A stretch of 64,000 bases of DNA from Bagarius yarrelli (Eukaryota; Chordata; Actinopteri; Siluriformes; Sisoridae). How positions within the stretch are numbered: position 1 is the stretch's first letter; each line of letters opens with the position of its first letter. The DNA lies in NCBI GenBank assembly GCA_005784505.1, contig VCAZ01000247.1, positions 21,001-85,000 on the forward strand. Reading direction: 5' to 3'. The notes below the pieces were generated by a model. It ran no database searches. It saw only the letters and a list, made by a program, of their open reading frames with translations, and had not been told where the DNA came from. Made by a program: the position numbers and the translations under genes. Of this stretch, positions 1 through 13,939 are shown piece by piece.

Positions 1-144
1 TTGTTTGTGTTTTACACTTCTAGTAAAAACATTTGTTCAGTTCTATAAAGATATGTTTTTTTTAATAATTCCTTCACTAACTAAGAAACCAGTGACTGCA
101 ATTCTTTAGACTGTGTGTGCATGCATGTATGTATCAGTACTCAC

Positions 145-1416
145 ACTTCTGGTAGTAAGCCACCAGGGCCTTAGAGATGGCCTGCCGAATCGCTGCAAGG
201 AAATAAAATCAGTATTAATTTAGGAGTGCGCCGATTAGAACATAGTGTGTGTGTATAAATATATACCATAGACTTGGGCGACATGTCCTCCACCTTTCAC
301 ACGCACTCTAATATCCACACCAGCAAAACGTTCCTTTCCCAACAACAAAACCGGCTCCAACAGCTGGAACAGTTACACACAGTTAAACACTCCTCACACA
401 CCATCATGAAATAGTCTAGTAATGCCATGTTTAATTTATTTTGATAATGGACTTTAAATCTTTGAGATGTATTGACTAATCAGAACCAAAAGCTAAAATC
501 TTTGTGTTGTCAGTACAAGTGCATTAAATGATGTCTTTATTTGAAGTGTAAATTTGTACATTTTTCAAAGTTGTGGCTCTCAGACTGATGATCTGATACA
601 CAACCTGCCTCTATCCCCTCAACCGCCCTTACTGTTTTTCTCCCATTAGTTTTTGTTAATTTTTTAATTAATATGTTTCTCTGTCTGTAATTTCAGTTTT
701 TCTTAATACAGCAGGCAGTGTGTGAAGGGGTGAAGTTCTCATCCCAGTGATACAGTACACACCTTATACTGCAGTGTTGCGGGTTCGATGGTCTCCAGCG
801 GTCTGCCGTTCACTTTAATCAGTCCGTTTCCTCTCTTACAGTGCGCTACAGCCGTGGCTGTTTTCTACACACACACACACACACAGACAGATTAGAGCTC
901 AGTTAAATAATAAACTATTTAAACAGAGTTTTAAATTCCCCTGAAAGCTTAACACCTTAAAACTAACAAAGCAATAATGGAGCGGAACCTTTATTACTTT
1001 AAACAAAATTAAATGTCGTGTACGTTATAATTTTAAATAAAAATTGTTTAAAAATAAATGTACATAATTGTTAATTTAAAGGGGGGTTAAATAAAAGCTT
1101 GGTTGAAAAAGAAGCTATTCCGTATTAGCATGTTTGCTAACAAGGCGCACGAGCCCGGAGGCAACTTAACATTTCTTACACCAGCTGTTAAACGTTTTTA
1201 TGGCTATTTATTTTGAATTTTTTTTTAATTAAATATTTAAAAATGTTGTTATATAGTCTACAAAGCGATAAAACACCGGCTCGTGCATGATAGCTTAGTG
1301 ATTAGCCGACAGCTAGCAGTTTTTCTGCCGACCGCATGTGGATATTAAACTAACATTTCCACACTTACTTTGCGCCCGAAGACCTGGACAGACTGCAGAG
1401 GTCCTTTGGCCGGCAT
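145..1416 (-). CDS. rps16: 40S ribosomal protein S16 (uS9), partial: coding exons 1-4
   Basis: Component of the small ribosomal subunit (uS9 family), whose C-terminal tail reaches the P-site tRNA. Coding exons on the minus strand are 1416-1369, 864-763, 363-267 and 192-145. All have GT/AG borders and compatible phases (0, 0, 1, then the next codon split after its first base). They encode 98 codons beginning MPAKGPLQSVQVFGRK, continuing KTATAVAHCKRGNGL and GKERFAGVDIRVRVKGGG, and ending ALVAYYQK, almost identical to vertebrate RPS16 (146 aa). The last ~48 residues, including the basic tail, are in an exon left of base 1. The start is the only ATG of exon 1; an acceptor-like TTGTAG lies just upstream of CATCATG, so a noncoding first exon is likely. 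The reading frame is intact, so this looks like the live, intron-bearing gene and not a processed copy. Confidence 0.96.
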
Positions 1417-1507
1417 GATGCTACAATAAAACACAGAAATGTCCACGTTAATAAAGGATGAAAATATGATAAACGGTTAAAATCTGTTAGAGTTAAACAC
1501 AGACACA

Positions 1508-1545
1508 CCGTGTTCAGCACAGCACTGGAAGAAAAGACCGGAACG
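1508..1545 (-). promoter_or_regulatory. rps16: Candidate rps16 5' UTR exon with pyrimidine (TOP-like) start
   Basis: On the minus strand, CTTTTCTTCC (1536-1527) sits about 110 bp upstream of the ATG and is followed by a GTGTGT donor-like site near 1510. A matching acceptor ends at about 1421, four bases before the ATG. Ribosomal protein mRNAs start in a 5' terminal oligopyrimidine tract, so this could be the cap site region and a short noncoding exon. No transcript data are available. Confidence 0.45.
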
Positions 1546-1599
1546 GGGTTTCTCACACTCAAATGCACGGACTGTATGTTCTTCTTCTACGGTGCGAAT

Positions 1600-2229
1600 T
1601 AAGCCTGTAGCGACACTGACACCTAGCGGCTGATATCGAATTAAAAAAACAAAAAAACAAATTTAAGTTCACAACATAAATAACTCTTTCATACGACCAA
1701 ATTTTAAGAACACGCTAAAAATAATACAATTATTTATTATAGCTTGATAAAAAGCCTTAATTGCAAAAATAAAGACGACATTACGAAAATAAAGATAATA
1801 TTTTGATAATAAAATCAAAATGACAATAAAAAAGTAAAAGCAATACAAGAATCAACTCGTAAAATTAGGAGAAGTTTGTTTTGTATAAAAAGATGAGAAT
1901 TTAGTTAAATTCTACTTTGGGTTCGGCCTTTATAACAATAATAAAATTCTTTATAATTAATAAACCGACACTGCAGCAGTTCTGTAAGAAACTTAATCCT
2001 AACTTAAAGTAAAACAGAACTAAATCCTCCTAATAAAAATCTGATAGTGTGTTAATCTAAGTGATAAACATATCTCTGCTTCACCAGTTTACATATTCAT
2101 ACCCCTTTATTTATTAATTAATTTTGACTTCATTCTCAGTCATTTCACTTTATTCTTAAAACATTAGGACATTAAGATTGTAATCCGACTTTGTTTTGTA
2201 ATGAAGAGTTTATGTTAATTTATAATCTC

Positions 2230-2270
<41 letters not shown>

Positions 2271-2590
2271 ATTTTTTATCTGTTTTTTTTCTCTCTCTCT
2301 GTCTGTCTCTTAATCTAACCACAAGTCTTTTTACCTGTCTATTTTTTCATCCAAATGTCTTCTTAGTTTATCTGTCTTTCTATCTGTCTATCTTTTTAAT
2401 GCATCTGTCTATCTTCTTTTATCAGCATTGGTGTCTCTTGCCTTGTCTGCTGTGTGTTTTCTGATTGGATGCCACAGTTGTGTGATCCTTCTGAACAGTT
2501 TATCAACCAGCAGCAGGTCACACCTACACACTCAAAAAAACATACTTACACGCACACTTACTCACCGAGAAAATCACCACACTGCCTTTT
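1600..2590. other. AT-rich intergenic stretch with a (TATC)n tract
   Basis: No coding signal seen. A (CTAT)n microsatellite lies at about 2228-2268 and is followed by pyrimidine-rich low-complexity sequence. Confidence 0.6.
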
Positions 2591-2593
2591 GTT

Positions 2594-3100
2594 ATTAGAT
2601 TAGATTAGATTAGATTCAACTTTATTGTCATTGTGCAAGGTACATGTACAGAGCCAATGAAATGCAGTTAGCATCTAACCAGAAGTGCATAAGTGGCTTA
2701 TTTACAATAAATATCAGTGTAATAAATAGGGTATGGGGTTGATGGGGTTACAGAGGTGGGGGTAAATAATGTACAGAGGTATATGGATAGAGTATGGAGG
2801 TGTAACAATAGCTAGTATTAGATTGTACAAAGATGCATATGATAGGTAGTGCAAAGTACTGTATAGATTGATATAGATAGATATAGTATAGATTGTATAG
2901 ATTGTGCAAGATGCATAATGATAAGGTAGTGCAAAGTACAGAAGTGGCAGTGCAGTAGTAATTAATAATGTATATCAGCTGTTCAGTGCAGAAACAGCCA
3001 CCAGGAAAGAAGCTGTTTTTCAGTCTGTTTGTGCGGGCTCTGAGGCATCGGTAGCGTCTGCCTGATGGGAGGAGAGTGAACAGTCTGTTTAGGAGTGTGT
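2594..3100. repeat. Dispersed fish repeat with (GATTA)n start
   Basis: Starts with four GATTA units, then a segment shared with other places in the window: 'caactttattgtcattgtgc', also in modified form near 23810 and 39700. It continues through a degenerate GTGCAAAGTA-type internal repeat to a stretch near 3000-3080. This arrangement is typical of high-copy dispersed repeats in teleosts; I cannot name the family with certainty. Confidence 0.55.
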
Positions 3101-3162
3101 GGTTTATTTGCAGGAGAAGTGTGCGAGTAGCATCTGTCTCAGACGCAAGAGGAGGTGCGGAA

Positions 3163-3239
3163 GTGTGTGTGTGTGTGTGTGTGTGTGTGTTAGATGTTGG
3201 AAGAGGAAAATGGAGCTGATTGAGGTGACACATTTGTGT

Positions 3240-3298
<59 letters not shown>

Positions 3299-3310
3299 AC
3301 ACACACACAG
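3163..3310. repeat. (GT)n and (CA)n microsatellites in opposite orientation
   Basis: A (GT)n run at 3163-3190 and a longer (CA)n run at 3243-3310 face each other around ~50 bp. Read as RNA they could pair into a long GU/CA stem. The open frames through them (Val-Cys and Thr-His runs) are not genes. Confidence 0.9.
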
Positions 3311-6286
3311 GAGCGTGACAATTCCTCTTTGAATTTTTACAATTTTATCTTATACACATAATGTCTGTTTTCTCTGGAAAGTTTTATGAATTTATATTAA
3401 ATATTAAGTATTTAATATTAATAATATATTGCTGGCTGTGAAATCTCTGGTTATTAACAGTCTTTACAGATCGTTTTTATTATGGCCGGTAGGTGCAAAA
3501 ATAATAGTAACTTAATGGAGATTAATGGCGCTAGTAGTGAGCACGCTTCGGAAAAATTTAGAAAAATCAGCTTTTATTAATTTCTGTTATCCCGCAATGT
3601 AATACATATCCTAGAACACCAGTAAAAGCACATTTTTACAATTTGTAATTTAAAAGTTTTTCTGGTGTTACCTTCTGATCTGATTTATCGTTAAACAGGC
3701 TCCCACACACTGCTTTTTCCCCTGCAGTGTGATGCAGTTTAAAGGAATGTTTATACACTTTTATACACCTGTGGATCCTCATGTGCTGATTTTTTAAGAA
3801 GCACCTTGTGAGTATTGGCTTCGGTTCCTCTGCAGTTCCTCGGCAAATCTTGACAATCCCTTAGCGACAGATCCTGCTACTGTAGAGCTGATGTACAGGT
3901 TTGAAGCACAGCACTACTATACAGTAGAAATGATTATTTTTAACTTTTTCAGTAAAATATTAAATAAAGTGTATTATTTTGTATAGTTTAGTTTCTGGTA
4001 CTTGTTTTTTTTTTTCATTTTATACCAAATTAAATGTTTGTTTTAAACATTATGTGCAGAATTTTCTATCACAATAAATTAGAATAGACTCTTGACTTTC
4101 CAAATCATTTATAAAGTTCCCAGTACACAAACTGAAACGTGTCTCATATTTTGTCTTTAAATCTGTTTAAACAGTTAAAAAAACAAACAAACAAACATTT
4201 TTAAGTTAATTAACCAGAATAAATTCCAAAATGTAAATGTATCGATTCATGCTAACAAACGGCTCATCTCAGTATACAGGACCTTCCGGTGAAAGGTAAG
4301 ATTAAATTACACTAAAAGCATAATGACACTGATGTACATCTACAAAAGAATGAAAAATATAAATATATATTTAAATATTTGGGTATATATAAATGAATAT
4401 ACTTAAATATTTACCTAAAATATCTTATTCATTTCTAAAGGACTCATCAGAACAGAACCCATGGAATGATTTCAGCACAAGCACTCTGTGCTTTAGTTTA
4501 GATTGTGTCTCTCAGTTTGAGAATAATTGATCAATCAATAAATATTAAAATTAAAAATTAAAAACAAAACCCCAGTTGATTCAGAGTCGAGCTAATTAAA
4601 GATGTAATTTACAATAAGTTTAGAAACTCCACAATAAAACTCATGTTTTTAATCTAAATTTCAACTTTAATCAGCAGTGCCTCAGTTTTAAAGTCTCAGG
4701 GTTTGGTAAATTGGTGGTGCTGGGAATTGAACCTTGATTATGCAATCAGCAGTCCAGCACCTTAACCACTGCATTACCACTTACCCCACTGTAATTCCCA
4801 GTGTTGTTTATCTCAGCATTCCCATACTCCCAGTGTTCCCAAATATCTAGTTTTTAATGTTACCTTACTTTCAGCATTTCCTAACTTTTCCTAAGTTTTT
4901 TAATGACTGGAGTTTTTCAAATCCTTGCTTGTTCTCAGAATATTTTCTATATTTTTCCTGCGTTCTCTAATTTAGTTTTCAACTCTTTAGCATCTTACAT
5001 GTTTTCAGGTTCCTTAATTGTCCTTTATTTAAGTGTTTTCTTTTTTTAAGATGTTTGCTATTTTTCAAGCAATACCTAGTTGCCAGTTTTTTCCTAGTTA
5101 TTCCTCAGATTCTTTTTTTCATTTCCAGATGCTTTATACCTTTCTGTTATTTCCTAGCTATTAACACTTCCTTAATGTTTTTATATATTTTGGAAGTTTT
5201 AGAGGTCCTAAAAACTCTGAGAATTATATGTGCTCCGTTTATCTAAATACTGAAGCTAACGTAAGGCTGAGAAAAGACAGAGTAAAATGTTTTGTGTAAT
5301 CATTACATTTAAAGTCTAAGGAGTATTTTCCCAAAGAGACAGAGGTGATATTTTTAATTAAAGGTTTAAACTTCCACAGTTGATATTTGGCATTCCAGCA
5401 AAAGTTTGGAGTGTTTTAACAAATGCATTGGAATTCTTTCACCAGATTCACCTCCTGTCTGCTCCTGGATTTGTCCCTTCGTCTTCCAGCTGTTTTCTTT
5501 TCCGAAGTAAATCCTTATTAATCTTAGAGAGTTAACATGTGGAGAAAAATGGCAGAGCTCAACTCCATCAGTTACACAAAATGAATCAAACAAAATATCA
5601 GTGTCAGAACTAAACCAAATATCACAGACAGACAGCCATTAATCCGACATTACAGCATTCGTCAGAAAGCTCTGACTGCACTTGAATCATGTTCCAAATT
5701 GCTTTTTATTCTCAGACTCAATTACTGATTGAAGTTTATAAGATAAAGTAAAATGTTTGATGTGAAAATACTAGCTAGTTGCAGCCAGGAGATTTAAAAG
5801 TGTTTTATTTGTGTATTTCTTTTACTGAGGTTTAACTAAAAATCGTGTTTTTAAGTGTGTATTTGACACAAACTGTACAGTGATGTGAGAGTATCTTCAA
5901 TCAAACAAGGTACAAATCTGTACCTTAAACATTTGAAAATAAAATGTAAATATAAAAAGTTTAAAGAATTAAGGGTGAGAATAAATGAAGATTTTTAAAA
6001 TCAGGAGTAAAAGTAATAAAATAAATCTTTTGTAAAATTCACAACTAAAAAATGCATAACGTTTAGAACTTCTTGGAAATATTAATGAATCATGTTTAGG
6101 AATCACAGGTGAAAAATGATTGAATATTTAAAGAACTATTAAAAAAAATAAGTGAATTGTATAAACCAACTGTTAGCAATCTTTGTTGCTAACACTCCTT
6201 GAAGTTGTATATAGCTAGTGCTTTCCATTTGTATTGTAAAAAATTTTACTGTCTTAGACAAGTATTTGAAATTTAACATCACACAG
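3310..6286. other. AT-rich intergenic DNA, no gene seen
   Basis: I see no exon-like or RNA-gene signal. The only recognisable item is a degraded tRNA-SINE fragment at about 4705-4785 (minus strand), with the 'GGTGGTGCTGGGAATTGAAC' type segment that recurs near 45390. Confidence 0.5.
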
Positions 6287-6287
6287 A

Positions 6288-6342
<55 letters not shown>
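6287..6342. repeat. (CA)n microsatellite
   Basis: About 28 uninterrupted CA units. Confidence 0.95.
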
Positions 6343-6345
<3 letters not shown>

Positions 6346-7615
6346 ACACTTGATAGCTGTGTGTCAGCCATATTTTAGGTCTTTATTGTCGTGTTGGTAA
6401 AATGTTGATATGGATTCGACCTTGTGGGACCGGAACGGATCATCTGATATCTGAGCTGGGGGGCTCAGTGTGACCTCACTATGACCTCTGTTTGTTTACA
6501 TAGACTGGTGGAACTTTCTTTGTAACCTACACCCCCCACACACACACAGAAATAAAGAGGCAGATTGAATAGTAAGATGTATCTGTAAGATGTCCAAGTA
6601 GTCAAGCAGGTGATTTTACTAAATAAAGATTCAAAGAGGTTTAAAAGTCTTATGTGTATTCAAAAAAACCTGAGTTCAAAACTCAAATAAGAAAATAGCA
6701 TATAAAGTAAATGAATCATGTGAACGAATTACAAGTAAAATAAATTAATCATGTGCAAATTTCACAGGTGAAATAATAAAATCGTGTAAGAATCACATAA
6801 AATTAAATTAAATAAATGTAAGGATGACAGGTGAAATAAATAAATAATGTTTATATTTACATTTAATTACAATCGGCAATCATATGTTTAAATTTGTGTG
6901 TGTATGATTGTGTGCGTTTTTAAAATAGAGCTTTAATTTCATTGTACAGCTGTAAAATGACAATAAAAGTTTTTTATTCCATTCTATGCTATTTGTTGGA
7001 ATCACATAATAAATAAATAAATAATATTCACAAATCACAAGCAAAAATCATTGAATTATGTGTAAGAATTACGGGTAAAATTCATTAATCAATTTTTCAT
7101 GGCTAACATAAAAAACAAAATGATGATTTCCCCAAAACGTGTCCTGGTCAAGTATAATATTATATAACTATGGCACTAAGATGTGTGGTGTGAAACACAC
7201 CCACAGTGGAATGTTTGTTGGTGTTATTTATGAAGGTTAAAGGTCAGGGTTCTTTCTCCTACCCCTCTATTTCTTCCTGGGTAAATTCAGGATTGCCTCT
7301 TGTACCAGTAAGGGCACTTCCGACCCCTAAAGCCCTCAGGAGGGTAATATTGGTCATAGTAGAAGGAATGCTCTCAGAAGGAATGCAGCTCACCTCACTT
7401 ATACTTTTTAATTTATTTGCTGATGCGTGAAATTGTCCACTTCACTGAGCTGACCTAAACTCTTAACCTCTGGAGAACAAATCTGACCTGATGATGTCAC
7501 ACCCTATTCACAAGGTAGTGCTTTTGGTCGAGCTCTTAAATGATTATGGACTGCAATTGCATATAATTACAGGAGCTGACAGAGACACTGTCAATAATAA
7601 CAATGACAACATAAA
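6343..7615. other. AT-rich intergenic DNA, no gene seen
   Basis: Contains short scattered repeats built around the motif AATCACAnGTnAAAATnA (6660-7090). A 74-codon open frame at 7206-7430 has no family signature I recognise. Confidence 0.4.
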
Positions 7616-7732
<117 letters not shown>

Positions 7733-8262
7733 CATGCATTACGTCTTTTACATGAATGTAAAGTCAGAACTATGCTGAATGTAAACATTTACCACAGCTA
7801 TGTTGTAGTAATTGAGAAAAATTACCGTATGGATAACATACAGCTAGCATTTTGCTGGTTAATTCTTCCTTATTAATATCTGAAATATCAACTTTTACCT
7901 CAGCTGTGTTGATAAAGTATTAAGAAAAATTACTGAGTAGCTAACATACAGCTAGCATGTTGCTGTTACGTTTTTTAATGAAAATTTAAGTAAGGCCAGA
8001 AATGAGTCGATAAGTTGGTAAATTATTAGAGAAAAATAGAAAAATAACAGCTAGCATGTTGGTAAAATAACAGCTAGCATGTTATTGTTGGTATTTTATA
8101 CAAATACAATACAATATAATATAAATACAATGCTACTATTTAACATTTTTTATATGAATATGAAGGCAGAATGACCGCAGAAATAATTCATAACTATTTA
8201 GAATGTCATATTTGCCACAGATATGATGAAAATAATTGAGCAATGATACTGTGTGGATAACA

Positions 8263-8329
<67 letters not shown>

Positions 8330-10256
8330 CATACTACAGGTATGCTAAAAAAAGCTGATTAAAAATACTCTTGTTACAGCTAGCATGTGGCCTTTAAATA
8401 TGAATGTAGAATGACAGCAAAAATCTGAGTCAAACTATTAGGAACTTTAAGATTTACCTCAGATGTGTTGATAAATTTTAAAGAAAAAATATTGTCTAGC
8501 TGAAATACCATTAGCATGTAGCTATTGAATGTATGTAAAGAGTCAGAAATAATTGAGAACATTAACATTTACCGAAGATATGTAAAAATATAATCTTGAA
8601 TGCTAATGTTTCAAATCATCAGTGTGTAATCAAAGTTCCTTTGCAAATGGTAAGAAAAAAGGATAGTTGGCTATGATATTTAAGTTAAGCGTCAGTTGTT
8701 AGCATGTTAAAATGATTCAAGCAATTGGCTTGATGTCTAATATACCATTAGCATTTACTGTAAAAAATGGATGAATGAAAAACCTTCCCAAATGATCCAA
8801 GCTAAAAGTTTTGTGTGTGTGTGTGTTTTAGAGAGGGAGATAAAACATTTGCTTGGCAGCTTCTGTTACTGAGGTTTAGTCATGCTGTGCTGATTTATGT
8901 ACGAATAGGAATCAGAGCATGCACGCACACACACACACTATTGTAAATGAACAGACGACAAAGTAAAGATGGTTTATATGCCCAAGACAAATGTAGAAAT
9001 TGTAACAATAAAATGTACATAATTTCCCTTAAAAAATATAAACACACAAACACACACACATATACACACACCTGGGTGGATAAAGATCAAGGGCAATTCA
9101 ATGATCCTATCTGTCACCGTTATAAAGATTAGTGGAAGCTTATGTTACATTTAGAATCTCATCTATTTCATCTGTAATATTAAACATGGTGTTTGTTCAA
9201 TGCACTATTTTGTGCTACCTGGTGTTTAAGTTTGTGGTACTTTTTGGCTACACTAATGTCAGTGGAGTTTTATCACTGACTGGACCAGCAGAGACGATAA
9301 TAAACACCACACACTGCAGTGGGATCAGTTACACACACATTAAACAGCCGACTCAACTCACTGTAATAACTATGAAGACGATGATCGTCTTTTGGAACGC
9401 AAGTGTTAATCTAGTAAAAGTTCCTTAGTTTCGAGTTCCATTGTTTTAAATATTTCTTTTTTTATTACTTTTATAAACGGATTAAAAAAAAAAAAAGATG
9501 TTAAGACTTCAACACTTTATGTCTATGTAGATAAATTATAAACTGGTAAAAAATCTGCATAATCTTGAATTATAAACATATTTGTTAAATGCATAAACAT
9601 GTAAATATATTTAAGTTAATTAGTCACTGAGTATATGCTCATTTGCATATTGAAAACTAATAAAAACTAATGTAATTATGAATAAAACACCTATGTAAGG
9701 ATATCTTACTGACACAAATATTAAAAATAAAATATCATCAACATAATGACCATAATTACATAATTATGAAGACATAATTACGTTACAAGATCCAATAATA
9801 TCCAAGATCCAATAATATGCAGTAATAATATAAATGCAAATGATCCGTTACGGCTACCCAAAAATTATGACGAATTTTAAACGCTATCATAATTTTTGCA
9901 TACAAATTTTTTGAAAACATTTTTAAAATATGTGTAAATGAAGTAAAATATGAAATAAATAAACTCATAGCACCCAACTGTCAACAATAAAACACACAAA
10001 AAAATTACATAGCTTTTGAACACATGCCAAAAGCAACGTTGGTACAGTGGGTACTATTATTTAAAAAAATTAAAGAATAAAATCTTTTTCATTAAGCATA
10101 AGGACAGTAAAAAGATTGCTTCCATCTGATCAACTGATGACCACTAGATCACTTCATATTACTTTGTTTTGGTGTTTTTCTTCAATAAAATTTTACATTA
10201 TGAAATGTCTTTTTCCCTTTTTTCCTGAAACTTTTTCCCAAAAATCTTTGATCAGC

Positions 10257-10257
<1 letters not shown>
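7733..10257. other. AT-rich intergenic DNA with a (TA)n tract
   Basis: Between 7740 and 8760 the phrases 'ACAGCTAGCATGT' and 'GCTAGCAT' recur at irregular spacing, so this is a loose, decayed repeat field. A (TA)n run sits at 8264-8325. No coding exon is recognised. Confidence 0.5.

Positions 10258-10312
<55 letters not shown>
10258..10312. repeat. (TTA)n microsatellite
   Basis: About 18 TTA units, giving artefactual Ile or Asn runs. Confidence 0.95.
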
Positions 10313-10318
<6 letters not shown>

Positions 10319-10884
10319 CTTTACTGCAAAGCCCCAAAATCACACACAGCACCCAGGAGAGCACTGATCATCATCATTATCATAATTCAAACTGCTTTGA
10401 AATTTAAACTCTTTTGTCTTTGACCTGTGATCACAGCGAGACATGGTGTCTGTTTGCTTAGCATTAGCATTTGTGGACACCAGAGACAGGACATAAGGGT
10501 GGTGGGTTTGAGGGTTGTTTGGGGGTTTAACCTCTGAAGGGGTGGCGTTGGTTCTTAGACAGAGTTGATGTGAAGTCTGGGGTTGGAATTCAGTGTTTAT
10601 TTAGGCTTAAAACTCTGAGATAATTTTAGACGGATATCTCTACAACCAACAGCGTCACTTTAATCTGGAATACTGTTTCCACTGAGATCGATAAGATCCC
10701 TCAGGACTGCGCAAAAAAAAATATTAACTTACTACACCAGACAAGTAAAAAACAGTTGTGAAATATAATAAGAATCACACCATGGCCAGTGGTTAGAAAG
10801 CACAGAACAACAATTACACAAGATAAAACACACAAACGTACAACATTTAGAGCATCAACTAAATTACAATTAAAAAACCCTTTT

Positions 10885-11400
10885 AAGTAATTTACAATAC
10901 AATAACTACACACACAATACAATGGCTACAGAAAACAATAACTACACAATATAGTAACTACACAACGCAATAACTACACAATACAATATTTATACAATAC
11001 AATAACTACCAAAAACAATAACTACACAATACAATAACTACAGAAAACAATAACTACACAATACTATAACTAATAGCAACCACACAATACAATAACTACA
11101 CAATATAATAACTTCACAATACAATAGCTACACAAAAACATTAATACACAGAAAACAATAACTACACAATACAATATCTACACAGTACAATAGCTACACT
11201 AAACAATAACTACACAATACAATATCTACAAAATACAATAACTACACAATACAATATCTACACAGTACAATAGCTACACTAAACAATAACTACACAATGC
11301 AATAACTACAGAAAACAATAATTACACGATACAATAACTACACAATATAATAACTGCAGAAAACAATAACAACACAATACAATAAAACTAAACAATACAT
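10885..11400. repeat. Minisatellite, ~16-20 bp unit AATAACTACACAATAC
   Basis: Roughly 25 degenerate copies in tandem, mixed with variants (AATATCTACACAGTAC, AATAGCTACACTAAAC) that themselves recur as a longer block near 11160-11290. Confidence 0.9.
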
Positions 11401-11493
11401 TGTAAAATGTAAATGTCTTTATTTATTTTGTCACATATACTTTTTACAGCAGAGTGAAATTTGTTTCTTTACATACCCCATCTTAGTAAGTTG
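11399..11493 (-). repeat. SINE tail fragment
   Basis: Ends in 'ATACCCCATCTTAGTAAGTT', a version of the sequence found in the SINE copies at 23573-23935 and 55058-55330. Only the tail part is present. Confidence 0.5.
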
Positions 11494-12002
11494 TAAGTAG
11501 CCCTAGATTTTCATGCTAAGCTCTTGTCTCTACAAGAGTAACATCAGACACCGTCTCAGCCTAGCACTGGAGCTTCCTTTTTCCAGTTTTCACTACCAGA
11601 TAAGTTTGACAGAACCCCGGAGCATTGTAAAGGATTTCTATGCCAGTGCCAGATCCTCTTCCAGGATCAACCCAGCGCTTTCCCAACTGAAAGTAACAAA
11701 TGCGCTTTTCTTCTCTCTCTACTTTTTGGAAGAGCTTTAGATGGCGTCGGCGGTCAGAGACTTAGACACACAAGTCAGTGGATTATTTTATGTCTAAACT
11801 GAGCTGGATATTTTGACTCAACTTCTTGTTTACGTCAAGGTGAACACAAAGGTGATCCATGAGCATGTTCTGCAGGTGCGTACTGTTCTTCATAGATTGT
11901 TCAAAACACAAGATGTTTGTTAAAATGGAGAAATGTGATGAACCAATGTGAATCAAAGTCAAGTCATATTCATGGTTTATCATATCAGCTCTCAAGAGGG
12001 TC

Positions 12003-13000
12003 GCCATAAACAAAAAAAAAAACTGTTACGAAAGCTGTTACTGACTGGCCCCTTCCTAAGACAATCAAAGAGCTGCAAAGGTTCCTGGGGTTTGCCAACT
12101 CTTACTGCCGGTTCATAAGGAACTACAAGCCAAACTACAGCAGCCATCCTATCTTTCCTTAAGGGCAAACCTACCAAAATACAGTGGACTGATGCGGCTA
12201 CCAAGGCATTTGCCCACACTCAAGGTTAAGTTCAATTCGGTCTTATCCTGCAACATCCCCATGCTACCATTTGTATATAGAAGTTGATGCCTCTGACTGT
12301 GGAGTAGGAGCCGTACTTTATCAGAGATGAGGCACCCCCCCCAAACTTCACCCGTGTGCCTTCTACTTGGGAAAACTTACCCCAGCAGAAAGGAATTACA
12401 ATGTGGGGAATAAAGAATTACTGGCTATTAAAGAAGCCCTGACGAAGTGGAGGCACTGGCTGGAGGGGAGCACTCATCCATTCCTGGATCATAAAAATTT
12501 TGTGTTTGAATTTAGCATTTGAATTCACAGCAAGCTAGACGGGCACTGTTACGCTATTCCAATTTTCTATAACTTCGAACCTGGGACAAAAAAACAACAA
12601 AGCACATGCTTTATCCAGGAGGCATGACCCCCCCCAACACACCACATGCCCAGACCCTATTTTGAACCCCCAAATCATGTTGGGCCCCATTCGGTGGCAT
12701 CTAGAGGAAGAAATCACTACAGCGCACTGAAGCGATCCTCTTCCGGCTGCTTGCCAGCCCTCTAACCCCCCTCCCAAAAGAGTTGTATGTGCCACTAAGA
12801 CTGCAATCGAGTAATGACCTGGGTTCATACGGCTCTCTGCTCAGGCCATCCGTGGGGTGAAAAGAACCCTGGAACTTGTTGAAAACACTTACTGGTGGCC
12901 AGGGTGTCGCCTTGATGTCATGAACATTGTGAAAGCATCCCCCATCTGTGCCCAATCAAAGACTCCCCAGCACCTACCTGAATGACTGCTTAAAGCACTG
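12003..13000 (+). pseudogene. Ty3/gypsy retrotransposon pol remnant (RT-RNase H-integrase)
   Basis: Plus-strand translation in broken frames gives the late reverse-transcriptase block ELQRFLGFANSYCRFIRNY (about 12068-12125). An RNase H-like stretch follows (LGKLTPAERNYNVGNKELLA, 12367-12428), then an integrase N-terminal zinc-binding region near 12880-12960. The order is that of Ty3/gypsy pol. Frameshifts, stops and missing catalytic blocks make it non-functional, and no flanking LTRs were recognised. Confidence 0.82.
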
Positions 13001-13930
13001 CCCATCCTTCAAAGGCCATAGACCAAGAGCTTAATAACCAAAAAAAGTTAATAATAACTAAAACTTAGGTGTGTCAAAAAGCACACCTAAGTTCCTAACT
13101 AACAATAAAGGGTTGACAGAGCAGCCATCAAGTGTTAGACAGTGATCTAGATTATTACAGCCAGAGGCTTTAAGTCCGATAATTAACGTTTGAAATTATT
13201 TAAAATTCATCCAGTTTTTTATATCAACTACGCATTCAGTTAGTGCTAACACACTTCCGCTGATGGCAACAAAGCTTTCTATGTAAAAAAATCTTGTGGT
13301 CGACAGTGTCAAGTGCAGCACTGAGGTCCAATAACACTAATACACACACACACACATACTTGTCAGTTATTAAGCTCTTGGTATACTTTGTCCCCTGTTC
13401 ACACTCTCGGCGTGACCCTCATGGTTACACTAAGCTGCTTTTCCAAATCTACATCATCATCAGCCATGTTGGGAGGAAGTACCTCAGCGTGACGGACACG
13501 TCCTATATTTCATCAACTCCACACCTGAAAAGGTACTCAGACTCAAAGAGCCACATCACGTCGGGGATGTGAATTTTTGACGCCTAAAGGTCAGAGATCA
13601 GGTGGTCTTATGAGGAAAACACTGCTGGTGCTGGATAAAGTGGAAATGTGTTTGCTCAACACATGTTAAATGTTGGGCTTGAATAATCGGATCCCTTTCC
13701 TTCTGTAGCTGTGTGTGTGTGTTTACACTTTGTTGTAAACTTTTTTCTTTGTCGAAGCAAAGACCAGGGGCCTCATTTACAAAGACAATTAGGAATTTAT
13801 CCGTAGCCAGCCCAGCACTAACTAACTAGAAAAACTCCAAATTCTTAAAGTCTGTACGTATTCTTTAGTAAAGTCATCCATCTCTCTGTCTCTTCTTACA
13901 AGTCCCTTGTTAACACCTGTATACAGTAGC
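13001..13930. other. Intergenic DNA, no gene seen
   Basis: Contains short CA runs and, at 13732-13768, a short stretch resembling the outer end of the LTR at 48960-49000. No coding signal. Confidence 0.4.
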
Positions 13931-13939
13931 CAGTACAGA

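Noticed and set aside
7206..7430. 74-codon plus-strand frame
   Set aside because: No family signature and no neighbouring exon-like signals.
10885..11400. CRISPR-like array appearance
   Set aside because: No fixed repeat with unique spacers; a degenerate minisatellite in vertebrate DNA.
13732..13768. Solo LTR related to the one at 48960
   Set aside because: Only ~37 bp of similarity at one end; too short to call.
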